A stretch of DNA of 64,000 bases from Holacanthus passer. Taxonomy: Eukaryota > Chordata > Actinopteri > Pomacanthidae. The stretch is from contig JAFREQ010000061.1 of the NCBI GenBank assembly GCA_025331565.1, positions 2,261,501 to 2,325,500 of the forward strand. The letters run 5' to 3'. Both the position numbers and the translations under genes were made by a program. Shown here piece after piece: positions 49,198 to 60,224 of the stretch. The notes below the pieces were generated by a model, which saw only the letters and a program-made list of their open reading frames with translations, ran no database searches and had not been told where the DNA came from. Every line of letters begins with the position of its first letter. Position 1 is the stretch's first letter.

Positions 49198-52100
49198 CTA
49201 GTTCAGTTTTTCCTGGAATATGTACAGATTGTTGGTGGTGGCCACGGCAATGATGTTGTCCAGGGGATGCCAGGCAGTGTGGAGGATCTTCTTGTTAAAG
49301 TCCAGACTGTCTACACTGATCTCATCCTTTTTGCGCTTCCCACCTGTGCTTACTTTGCGAGGTTTCAGGACCGATCTCGGCTTGCTGTTCTCCCGTGACG
49401 CCTCTAGAGTTACGTCCTGCCGGTAGCCTCTGTCAAACATCCTGAAGAAGTTGTTGTAGGAACCAGTCATCACAACGCTGCAGAGAGGCAAGGTGTGAGT
49501 GAGTGATGGTAAACTACATTACAATATTGAAGGATAATAAATCAGAAAGTGTATGATTCTGTCACGGAGCACTACAGGAGCATGTGCAGGATACCCCTGT
49601 GCCACCAAAACCCAATCATGTGCAGCCTTTTGCTCTGCGCTGAGCAGATAACCACAGTAATTGATAAAGCCAGTGTTGCTGGATTCAGCTCATATAAGGG
49701 TCAGCCCAGAACATTTCCATGCATCATCCACATGTGAGGCTTGATAAAGAAACCAAAAATGACTTTCTTAAATGCAAATTTTGTTCTGTCAGACTAACAC
49801 ATCATGTTTTTTACCCTCACAGTGCATGTAATACAGATGCTCACCTGTCGTTCCCATTCCAGCAGCACTCAAACTTGTCGAAGATGCAATCATTCTCATA
49901 GAGTGAACACAACTTACTCCTGAGATATTCATGCACCTGTTAAGAGAAATTGATTAAGAAATGTTAGTAGTTATAATCAACAGCCGTGTAAGAGTGAAAA
50001 TAACATTTCATTATGAGACACTGGAATGACATCAGGCCCTACAATCTGTAGGAGAGAAACTGATGGAGCAACACTACAGAGCAACTTTTGTCTTAGCATG
50101 GCAGCAGCTACAGACCTGGTATGTCTCTACTGGCCGGGTCTCCATGTTGAGATCCCAGATTTTGACGGACAGGTAGTCACGGGTCATCATGTAGCGTCCA
50201 CTGTGGCTGAACTTTACATCAGAGATGGATGAGATGATTTCAGAAAAGAACGAACGATTGTTTGGATCCTCTGGCTCTTCAAACACTTAAAAAAGAGAAG
50301 GATGAATGTCATTAAAATACTTTGACTGTTGTTCATACAGCTTTGCACAATTTAATGTGGCATCATAGGTAACTCAGTTTTAACAGTGTTATCACTGCAG
50401 GGATGCACTCTCATGTTCTCTCTGTGCTCTCAGTCTCACAATTTTAACAAACATGCTACCATACATGCTTGTTTCTACAAGCCTGCTTTCTCCAAATTTG
50501 AAAAATTGAGAAGCAGAATAATGGAAGAGCTAAAATCTCAAATACACAGCAAAAGAAAGTAAACATTGAATCGGTCTTCATGTTTCTACACTCAAGGTTC
50601 CACCCTTAATTTAAATTCTGTGTACACAAAAATCATCATATTTAAAGCACAGCGCCTGTGCAGACACACAACATAAATCAAATTGTGCTTACTTTTGGCA
50701 TGCTTGTCACACAGCGCTGATGTCCTCATGTCACACAGGCGGATGGTGCCTTTGCTGCTGCTGTAGACAAAAGTGTTGCATTGGTTGGGGTGGAACTCCG
50801 CAGCTGTGATCACCTCCGTCAACTCCTCCATATTGGCTGGCTTAATGTCAACAATATCTGAAGAAGTGAGGTTAAGGTCATAGAGCTAACTAGACATTTC
50901 CACAAACAGGACTAAAATATTTCTCTACACCAAAACCACTTTGGGGTCAAACTCAGTTAGAGCCACTATATCTCAAAGTTCACTTTGGGGACATCTGGTG
51001 GTTGTATCAAATATGACACTGTGGTTGGCACCAATGCACAATTAAAGTGTTCAAATGTTTAGGCAGCCTTAAACACAAGTGTCTACTTTAAAATACAAAA
51101 AATACACCAGAAACCAGAAAATCATTGTTTGTGTGGCCTTCATAACGAACATGATTCATGAATTTACCGACTTAACATGAATTTAAAAAAGGTGCTCTAA
51201 TACGCAGTAGGTTTCAGTGTTGTTGCAGCAACTGAGTGATGCACAATCTGACTGATGTGTGGTGGGCAGGTAAAAAGGACGCATGCGGGGGATCATAATC
51301 TGAAAGTGAGTCAGAGCTACCTCGAAGCAAAGACTAAACTAACTAGGACATAGCATTCATTATTTCACATAGCACATATACAGAAAGAAGTTAACTCCTA
51401 CAAACTTATGGTCACTTAAAATGGAAGCAAGTCTGACACTTTTGTTCTCAATCAAACAAGACACCAACTGCAAATAAACATTTCTAAAGAACAAGAACAA
51501 TTAGAAACTAAAATGCCCGATCATAAAAACGCATGGGAGATAATTGTAAAGGGCTGCATTTCCCAGTACACTTTGTAGTCTAGCTATGCCACACCTTTCT
51601 TCCACAGGAGACATAATTAAAGTCTAAAGTCTATGGGAATAACTGATGACTGATGTCAAGACCTACAGGAGATGATGGCTGCATGGAATGAATCAACGAA
51701 GGATACTAAAGCTGCGATCAGTGATCTCCAGATTCCAGAGGTTAATGCGCAGGTCATCTGCAGACAGGTAGGTCTCACAATCACTGTTGACGGAGATGGA
51801 GTTGATATGGTAGGTGTGAGCATTCGCAAACACTCGTCTGGGGCTGGCTTCCACCATCAAGTCCATGGGCCTGAATACTGGTACCTAAGGAGAGAAGCAG
51901 GATTAGTATCAATGCATTTTCAGGGAAAAAGATGTGGTCATCATATTGTTGTAATTTTTAATGAATTGTAAAGTAAAATTAAAATTAATTTTAAAAAATA
52001 AATTCAAATTATTTTTCCATTAAGCACAAAAATGTCCCCAACTGTTCTTGTAGCACAGGTGGAGGGAGCCAGATGGAGGTATCACAACACATACTGGTCA

Positions 52101-55100
52101 TCAGATACGTCTGGACATATTCAAGGTGTTTTTTTTGAGATTTTAATGGTAGTTGTGAGGGGAGAAATTTTTTATCAGTAATGACACAGACAGCAACAGT
52201 TAACTGTCTTTCAAAGAAAGAAAGAAGGGTCTAGCCTCAGTGTAACAGGCAAGTCTGTTAAACTGAGTTTAAATTTGGAAACTACTCAATGAATATAGAT
52301 CAGTGTTCCCTCAGTGGAGGATGCATGTGACCAGGGAGAAACATGTGCAGTGAAACTAAACCTGAAAAGACCTTTTCCAGAACAGACGCTTTGATTTGTC
52401 AAACACAGTTGTAACTTATAATACGATTAGCTGCATTGCAATGATCGACTGTTAATACTATTAGTTAAAACTGTGCTTTTACTGATAAGACATAAATACA
52501 TCTGCTGAATCTCATTAGCTTGATTTGTTCATTTAAGGAATGGAAAGTGAGTACAGAGCCCCACGTGTGGCTTACACTTACAAATCCAGGATATAAAAAA
52601 ACTGGTTAATGATAACATAATTAATAATTCATGCACCTTCAACATTAATGGGGCAGTGATAAAATAATTCATACACACCCGTAGTGTTGTGACAGTGTTG
52701 AAATCTCTGTATCGCCCATCTTCTTCCTTCAAATTGTAGCCCTCTGGTCTCTTGTCACGCTCACTAATTTTCCACAGCTTTATGGTTTTGTCTATCAACA
52801 AGAAAGAGCAGAAATCACGTAGTGTCTCCAGAGGATAGATGGAAAGATTTAAAACAACCAAACGGCACATACTGTACTTACCACAGTCAATCAGTTTAAT
52901 TAGAACACAGTGATTTACTAACCATTTGTAGACAAAAGGAACTGTGCTGCATTCTTCTGGGGCAACCATCGAATCTTGTTGATCTTCTCCTCGATCTCAA
53001 GGCTTTTCAGGTAGTCAAACTCGGGCTCGTGGCTCTGGAAGGTGCTGTAAACATTGTACTCTCCTCGACACTGTGGCTGATTCTTACTCTAAACAATGAC
53101 AGACCGCAGATCAGAGTAAGTTCAAGTATTATTATGATAGAAAAAGAACTATGCCGACAGCAAGCGTCAGCCATTCAGTTCATGTATGATGAGAAGTCAC
53201 ATTATGTTTTTTTTTTTTTTTTTCGCCACTTCAAATAGTGCTTTCGGCATAAATTCTGAATTCTGTAAAATTTACAACAACCTCGACCAAATTGTGAGTT
53301 TGTCCAATGTGAAAAACAAAGATATTCGCACACATTTACTTTAGTCAGATGAGTCACCAGAACTTACCTCTGGCTCTTGCTGAAAGATGACAACACGACC
53401 GCCTTTATCCCCAGTGGCCAGCAGCTCCCCAGAGTGGTTGAATTCAACAGTGGATATGATGTCAGCTGTCAATACGGTAATGGAATTAGAATATCATCAA
53501 ACTTTGTGCCCTTTTCCAGAGTTTAATTGTGTCTGTTGTGTAAATCGCAGCTGTGTTCAACATGAAAATATTGTGCACTGAATGATTAATTTCCTCCCAA
53601 TGGTGCATAAAATTCTTCCAGCAGCATTAAAAATATTGTACGTTCGCTCCTGTTTTGTCCACCTACAGTATGAGAGGTGAAAACCATGTCAACCATGGTG
53701 GAAACACAACAGAGGAATGACGTACATGTACATACACATATATACACATACTTCAGTGTGTTAGCACATTGGAACTAAAGGCCCATGAAACACTCTTAGG
53801 AAAGGGAGAAAAAACAACTTGCTATGTGCAGCCATTCAGCACTTTTCAAAGACGAGCATTCTAAACAGATTCTACAACACAACAATCAATCCCTGTTTAC
53901 AGGCTGACACTATTCTGAGCCAGTGCAATCCTTAATATAGACTATGGTGTTGTTCCTCTTAACACAGCACACAAAGTGCCTGATACGACCTGACTCCAGA
54001 CAGACTCTCGTATACAGCAAAGGGGGGCAGAGTGAAGGAGAGTATTTCTGCAGGAGTCAAATAAAACTACTGCACCACTGTTGTGTTGAGTTTTCAGCTT
54101 ATGTACTGCTATGTATTGACACAAGGAGAGGCTCGCATTTATACTTGTTCTCAGGCACAGCTTACTGTAAACATCGGTGTAGTCCCTTACACGCAAAAAA
54201 GTTCATCATGTAGTGTAAACATATGTGTTTCTGGAATTTGTGAATTTACTCATTGGGCTACGGGTAAAGGGGCGTTACAATCCACCACTAGTCTTTCTGT
54301 TCATATCACTTACCCCATGGTCACCTCACCTAAGTCACAAAACCATTTTCTCAATTATCCTTATTGGTATCAAACCATGCAAGCAGATGAGAATAGTCAC
54401 TGTCATCAGTTTCTCTTATTGAGAACTACTACTTGGTCAAAAATAGTTAATCAAATCTGTCCTGAATGTGGAGGTAACCAGTGTTTCTAAAAAGACACTT
54501 TGCTGTCAAGGTTTTCATTTCATTCATTTTAATCTTCTTTTAACTTTGCAGGTTGAAAGTAGGATCTGAACACACTTTTGAAGTTGAGCCCACGCAAACT
54601 GAACTCAACCAAATAAACACACTGTTTCAGTAGCTTCCTTCTTGTTTATGAAATCCCTTGTCCTGCAGAGGTTAAACATGCACCTGTTCAATTCTGATGT
54701 GCATTTCACTCCAAGGCAATAATACATGACACACACTGGGAAAACACATGCTACGGATTTGTGAAAGTAGTAACTGACATTTTGCAGCAATTATGGCAAA
54801 AATAGATGAATGCTGTCAGCCAGTTTAGCTAGTCTCTAACAGGCCAACTGGATTATCAGCAACAATGTGCAACACCTTTAACTTCAGTGTAAACAGGTTA
54901 ATGCTCTAAAACAGCAATCACTCATTGAACTTTTCATGATCTGCACAGAGACCACGAACAGAGAGTGAAGCACTAGCATGAAAGCTAACTTCAAAACAAG
55001 CATGCACAGGAAGCCAGTCAGACGAGTGCAGGTTAGCAACTGTTCCCTGAGCAGCACATGGACTCACCTTCAGCGACATCATCATCTATCGCTCCTTTGA

Positions 55101-55518
55101 CTTGGGAGAAGCACCACTGCACATCAGTGTTCCCACCTCCGGCCCCTGAACGGAACACAGACCCAGGTTTGATCAGCCACCATCAGAGACAACTTCACAC
55201 GCGTTAGCCTGATGCTAACTCTGCTAAACTCAGGAATATGAGAACAAGGCGAACAGTGGCTTCATTCAAATTACATAATGTGACTGATGCACTATATTGC
55301 AAGACAGATGAGAGAGTTTAAGCATGTTTGTTGTGGCTAACAGTCACTTTCATAGTGTTAGCATGTTGGGAGTGTATCCTAGCTAGCTAGCTAGCCTGCG
55401 CTGGTTAACAACAACAGAGGGACAAACCATCATCTGTGCTAAACTGGAGAATGACTCCTCAAATATAATTAAAGCTGAGACACTGTGGCGGGCTTTTCTC
55501 TCCGGTTTTACCTGCCAT
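49198..55518 (-). CDS. ppp2r2a: PP2A 55 kDa regulatory subunit B alpha
   Basis: Ten coding exons: 55518-55512, 55145-55068, 53465-53368, 53088-52923, 52791-52679, 51884-51707, 50857-50693, 50285-50116, 49936-49845 and 49477-49198. They total 1347 nt, 448 residues (human 447). It is the B55-alpha subunit, a seven-blade WD40 propeller that brings substrates to the PP2A core in cytosol and nucleus, acting in mitotic exit and tau dephosphorylation. Nearly the whole chain is recognisable, including DIQWCF-like NTDVQWCFSQVKGA, FNHSGELLATGDKGGRVVIF, FDYLKSLEIEEKINKI, LSTNDKTIKLWKISERDKR, MVEASPRRVFANAHTYHI, SSSKGTIRLCDMR, RYMMTRDYLSVKIWDLN and the end ATTNNLYIFQEKLN. The first coding exon holds only ATG GCA G. 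The donor after exon 4 is an unusual GTTAGT. The alpha rather than beta, gamma or delta paralogue is supported by MAGAGGGN and by synteny with bnip3l. Confidence 0.97.
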
Positions 55519-55779
55519 GGTGAGCGGCTCGGACAGGGGGAGTCTGTGAAGCGTGCTCGGGCCCTGGACTGGAGCTCTGTGACCCGGGTCGGCTGGGCGG
55601 TTCTGACCGAGGAGCGGCGGAGGAACAAACCCGGGAGTGTGTTAGCGACTCCAAACACTGCACAAGTCCTCGGCCCGGTTCGATCCAGGCAACACGAACC
55701 GGTTTTCAGGCACAGGAAGTGGGCTGCAGTCCTCAGGAGTGAATTTTAGACTTTGCTCTCTACTTTGAGATTCCCTCGT

Positions 55780-56060
55780 CTCTGCCTCTCCCTGCCTTAC
55801 ACTTTCAAAATGGCGCAGCGCGGGCGGCGTTCAGCGGCCATCAGGGAGCGGCCAGGCGGAATCATGCAGCTTTAATCTGTCTCACCCCTGAACACTCAGC
55901 GATGTGGATCTATTTCACCTGGTTAACTGATTTATAACGAGTTTGATTTTTCAATAAAATATAATAAAAACCTTTTTGAAATCCCCGTAATAGCTAAACC
56001 CCGCCCGTGTGGATTGTTTTAGTTGACAAATCGAACCAACTCGCGCACGCATGATTTTTT
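55780..56060 (-). promoter_or_regulatory. Probable ppp2r2a promoter
   Basis: AAAATGGCG (55807-55815, YY1-like) is followed by a CpG-rich stretch to about 55860, 290-340 bp upstream of the ppp2r2a ATG. GCGCACGCATG near 56043 is a partial NRF1-type site. There is no TATA box. This is typical of a housekeeping promoter; no start site can be fixed. Confidence 0.4.
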
Positions 56061-56220
56061 TTTTTTTTCGCTTCCCAGCAAAAGTGAACTAGTTTTGATT
56101 AAAAGTTTAAATTTAAAAAATATGATTTATTTAACTTAAAAAAGGATTTAAGTCAAGTGGCAACTACAGATAATTTAAATATTCTTCATGTGTATAGTCG
56201 ACATGTAATAACAATTATTA

Positions 56221-56284
56221 AATTAATTTAATAATTAATTTAATAATTATCCTACCCCAAATTAATTTAATAATTAATTTAATA
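56221..56284. repeat. 25-bp AT-rich direct repeat
   Basis: An identical 25-base unit made of AATTAATTTAATA words occurs at 56221-56245 and 56260-56284, separated by a 14-bp spacer containing CCTACCCC. The units are internally near-palindromic. Confidence 0.9.
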
Positions 56285-56961
56285 ACACACACATAAATAA
56301 TATACATAGATAAATTAGTAAATAAATAATAAATAAACACTAAAATACAAACAAGCTTTGACAGGACCTGGTGCAGTTTCTTGCATCAGTTTTGGCCCCC
56401 TCTAAAAAAAGGGCCAGCCTCAGTGAACAGATTGAAAACTGACCGACTTACTGCTCATATACAAACTAATGTTCACACTTTATTCAGGATTTACCTACCC
56501 AGGGAAAAAATTAGCCCCGGACCCCTATAGACCTTCATCACAACAGACACTTTGACTTATCATTATTGGAAAAGCTCAGGTGTTACTAATAACATTAAGC
56601 TGGTTCTGTTCTATTCAAGTGTCCCCGTAAAGCTGTGATAGTGTGACATTGATGCAGCATGCACAATAAGAGGACCCTGAAACTGAGGCAACTAAATGGA
56701 ATTAAGAAATAATTTATGTTATTTACATATGTGCTTTTCCCAGTGTGATGTGTCATCTGTGTCCATAAAAAAGACTTGGCACACGTATCCGTCCCAGTCC
56801 CCCTCTCTGTCACATTATGTGTGTACTATTTAGTTTTTGATATATAAGATTTGCCTGTTAGAAGAGAGTGACAGATAGAGTGATGCAACAAAGGACACAA
56901 GTCAGACCCAAAGTGTGGACATTGCTTTTCATGCCAATTCACAGGGGCACCCTGGTTGTTG

Positions 56962-57002
56962 GTATATTCTTAAACAAATCATACATTTGTTTAAGAATAT
57001 AC
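56962..57002. repeat. Perfect 18-bp inverted repeat
   Basis: The arms GTATATTCTTAAACAAAT (56962-56979) and its exact reverse complement (56985-57002) are separated by the 5-base loop CATAC, giving a strong hairpin. Confidence 0.95.
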
Positions 57003-57094
57003 ACCATTCAAGCACAGTTTGAATTAAATAATAAAGCCCTTAAAATGATTTTAATTGATTTTGACTCTACAAGACAGGACATCAAGATTAGGTA

Positions 57095-57147
57095 TTGTGA
57101 ATTTCCCCACTGTGGGACGAATAAAGGTTTATCTTATCTTATCTTAC
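57095..57147 (+). mobile_element. Retroelement 3' tail with (TCTTA)n
   Basis: TTGTGAATTTCCCCACTGTGG, then GGACGAATAAAGG and ATCTTATCTTATCTTA, resembles the conserved 3' tail and pentanucleotide end of fish L2/Rex-type LINEs and derived SINEs. The body is not recognised upstream, so the copy is strongly 5'-truncated. Class assignment is from memory. Confidence 0.45.
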
Positions 57148-57915
57148 TAATGTAGGTGGTGTCTTAAGGCCCAAATCATTACTGTTTATATTGTGCTTTG
57201 GTGGTGCATACAGTATTCCCAACCAAATCTATGATTTATGAAATTATCACAAATGAATGCCATACAGTAAACCTGGAGCATTCAGGTTCTCTGGAAGCCT
57301 GGGGCCCCTGAGACAGGTCCCACTATGGCAGCCTGATGATTCAGCTTTCCCAGACACACAGTTTTCTTTCACTACTTCATCCAGGAGAAATTAGCACTGT
57401 AACAGAGAAGCATTGCCACTGCTGATTTGCCATATTTACAGAAATATTTTTGTCAAACTTTATATGTGCTTCTCAGAGAAAACAACAGCTTTAAAGCTTT
57501 TATCAATCAAGAATACGCAATACTGATTTTGTATGCTACACAAATATACAAACATGTTTCATAGCTTCATTGTAGTTTCTTTCCAGCTCGGCAGATATCA
57601 CAGTTTCTAGATTGCACATTTAACACTGTCAACAAACACATCTGATGCAAGCCGGCTTGTTTAAAATGAGTTTTACTGTAGAGCTGCTCTATACGCCTGC
57701 AAAACAAAAACCTGCACAAAAGCTGTGAGCTCTACTGCAGAGTGTGAATCAAAAAAGGAAGCAAGCATGATGACTCCAGCTCTTATTGTTGTGTGTGGAG
57801 ACATTAATGATTCATAAGAAGTGCATAGACCACAAATCCAAAGGAGGTCTGCCAGATCAACTTCATCAATGAGCTCTAAAGTCCGAGACCAGGCTCATTC
57901 TTCAACAGTCTCTTC

Positions 57916-58122
57916 TTACTTTCCCACCATGAAATAAGTGGTCCATCTGGCAAGAAGCAAGGCACCAAACAGCACCGTGTAGCTGAAGAGAACAAATTTG
58001 AGGATTTCCCTGAATGTCCGGAGGAAGCGGATTATCAAGGGCTCCACATCCAGAGGCTCCTGCTGTCTCTTCTGCCTGCGACCGGGTTGAATCAGGTGTC
58101 CCATGTTCTCACCTCGACCCAT
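57916..58122 (-). CDS. Unrecognised 68-residue single-pass membrane protein
   Basis: A single coding exon of 69 codons, ATG at 58122 and TAA at 57916-57918. A strong acceptor (TTTGCAG, minus strand) ends one base before the ATG, so the start lies at the very beginning of a second exon. A candidate non-coding first exon ends at a good donor, AAG|GTATGA, at 58738; another short candidate exon ends at about 58411. The protein has a basic hydrophilic N-terminus (PGRRQKRQQEP), then an amphipathic stretch PLIIRFLRTFREI (29-40) and one hydrophobic segment at about 41-59, ending RWTTYFMVGK. This layout resembles small regulatory membrane peptides. I do not recognise the family. It lies head-to-tail between ppp2r2a and vps33a on the same strand. 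A chance open frame is possible, but the splice context and clean membrane architecture argue for a real gene. Confidence 0.55.
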   Translation of the reverse strand: MGRGENMGHLIQPGRRQKRQQEPLDVEPLIIRFLRTFREILKFVLFSYTVLFGALLLARWTTYFMVGK

Positions 58123-58799
58123 TCTGCAAACACACACGTTTGTCAAATGTCAGAACAGAATACAAGCAAATAGAAAACTTTAAGCAGCAAAAACATTTTT
58201 TTTAGTGCTTCATGTATTATTAAATGTTTTCGTTCATTTGAATTAGAGTTGCAAATTGATTTGTTCCAAGCCTTTTAGAAGCTGAGGAAGCTGCATTTTC
58301 ACAAGACCAGTTAATAATTTATCTGCAAATTGCACTAAGTGGATTCAGTATTGATCTGCTTTGTTTGTGTATCGTCACAAACTATAGACTGTTGCACATC
58401 TTTAGCACTCACCTTCACCTTCATGACGTCTTGAACTGTTGATATTCTTAGGAGACATGCTGAATATAGTCATGTCTGTTTTAAGCAGTTATTCGTCAGG
58501 CTGCAGAAGTTACAGCAAAACTCTGATATGAACCATGTCAGAGGAAATTATGCTAATAAAGACACAGTTTTGTTATTTCTTTAGTTTAAAAGAAACGACG
58601 GGACAATCTGGTCAAGTTGTTCCGGTAAAGGTTTAACAGAGTTAAACTAAACTAAAACACAGAAAATTCAAACATGCATGAATCACAAACAAGTTAAAAA
58701 TATAATTTCTATAATAAAAAACATAAACTGATCATACCTTGGTGTTGTTGCAGCAGGACAGGGGCTGATGAGCAAATGGGCTCCTGAGCTTCCAGCCCT

Positions 58800-59540
58800 G
58801 AAGTCCAAGTTGGTGTGTGCTGCCTTGAGCGTCTCAAGCCCTTATGGCAGAGGAGGAGCCAAAAGCAATAACTGATCACAAGGATCTGAATCTCCTGGGA
58901 CTGGTCTAACAGGCGTTGAAGTCTTCAGTGCACCTGCTCCTCAAACAAAGGAACTGTAGTGTAAAATTTTGGCCATCAAGCAAAATAAACAGAATTAAAT
59001 GTTTTCTAATTAATTCAATCCAAGCAGTTTTTATGTCTTCCAGCCAATCAACATGCAGGAAATGAACATAGATTTACCCAAGCTAGTTCACCAAAATATC
59101 TGAGTGCTGTCAGCAGGTCTCCCAGTGTTCATAGTGTAAGACACGGACAAGGTATTGACTGAAACAGAGATCAAACACCCTCCCGCAGCACAGTTATCCT
59201 CTACCGGAACATGGAGCAAATGGCCTCCTAATTCAATCAGTGTCCTGTGCTGTCAAATCATGGGCTGCCGTGGGCTGAGCTCTCCAGACAGCACAGGGCC
59301 ATTACCGGCTGATCGGGAGGCCTGTTACAGCGCTAATTGCTCCTTCAGAGAGCTGGACCACTGCTGACGGATAAACTCCCATCCCTGCCATCTGCTCTCC
59401 CTGATCACAATCAGCTTGCCTTTCTGAAAAATTATCTACTAAACAATAGGCAAAATGGCTTCCCACATGACCAAGTCATTTTAGACTGTACCTGTTTTTA
59501 CCCCAGCAAAAACCTCAGAAAACTGCCTACAAAAACTGAA
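58800..59540. other. Intergenic upstream of the 68-residue gene
   Basis: No recognised gene. Around 58800-58900 would be the promoter of the small membrane protein gene. No TATA box or clear site was found there. Confidence 0.5.
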
Positions 59541-60224
59541 GAAGTGCATCTTTAATCATCTTATACATGACATCATCACAAACATCCCAAGGATTTTAAT
59601 CATACATACATATATACAGTAGCTCCATTGTAGAGCAACAACTTCGGTGATGGGGACAAAGGGGTGCAGGATAAACAGTAACATTAAACCAGCTTTATAT
59701 TATATTGTCTGGCTGCAAATCAAAGGTACCCTGTGGAGTTTATGACCCCTAGAAATGGTAGAAAGCAATGTTTTTACAAGCGGGTCAACATTTTGTTTGC
59801 ACACACGGGCTGACGTGATACACATTCCTGCTGCCGGTCTCACTAGTCCAGTGATCCACAGTTGGTGGTGGTACCGTACAAAGAAGTGTCGGAAATCACC
59901 ACCAAGGGCAAACAAGAAAACATGGATATATTAATGCAAGATTTAAAATATTAAAAAAAAAAATCTGCTTTGCATGTTATGAAGGAGGAAACATATTCAT
60001 GTCAGGCGCCAAGGATACACAACGAGTTTTGGTTAGTAACACTGAATGCAAACATAACTGTTTTTAAGAAAACTCTAGTGGGAATCTTTAAAGAGCCTGT
60101 TGCTGCTTAAACAGCTAGACATCAATGAAACACCTGCAGTACACTGACACGGACATGAAAACAGCAGCTGAGGTTTTCTGATGGATGGAGGTGTTTGATG
60201 TAGCCAGGTGTGCATGCAGGTGAC
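59541..60224 (-). other. Probable vps33a 3' UTR
   Basis: This is the sequence after the vps33a stop codon. A minus-strand ATTAAA (TTTAAT at about 59551) is a candidate polyadenylation signal, giving a 3' UTR near 0.67 kb. Confidence 0.35.

Noticed and set aside
52529..52969. 146-codon minus-strand open frame as a separate gene
   Set aside because: It is ppp2r2a exon 5 with adjoining intron read-through.
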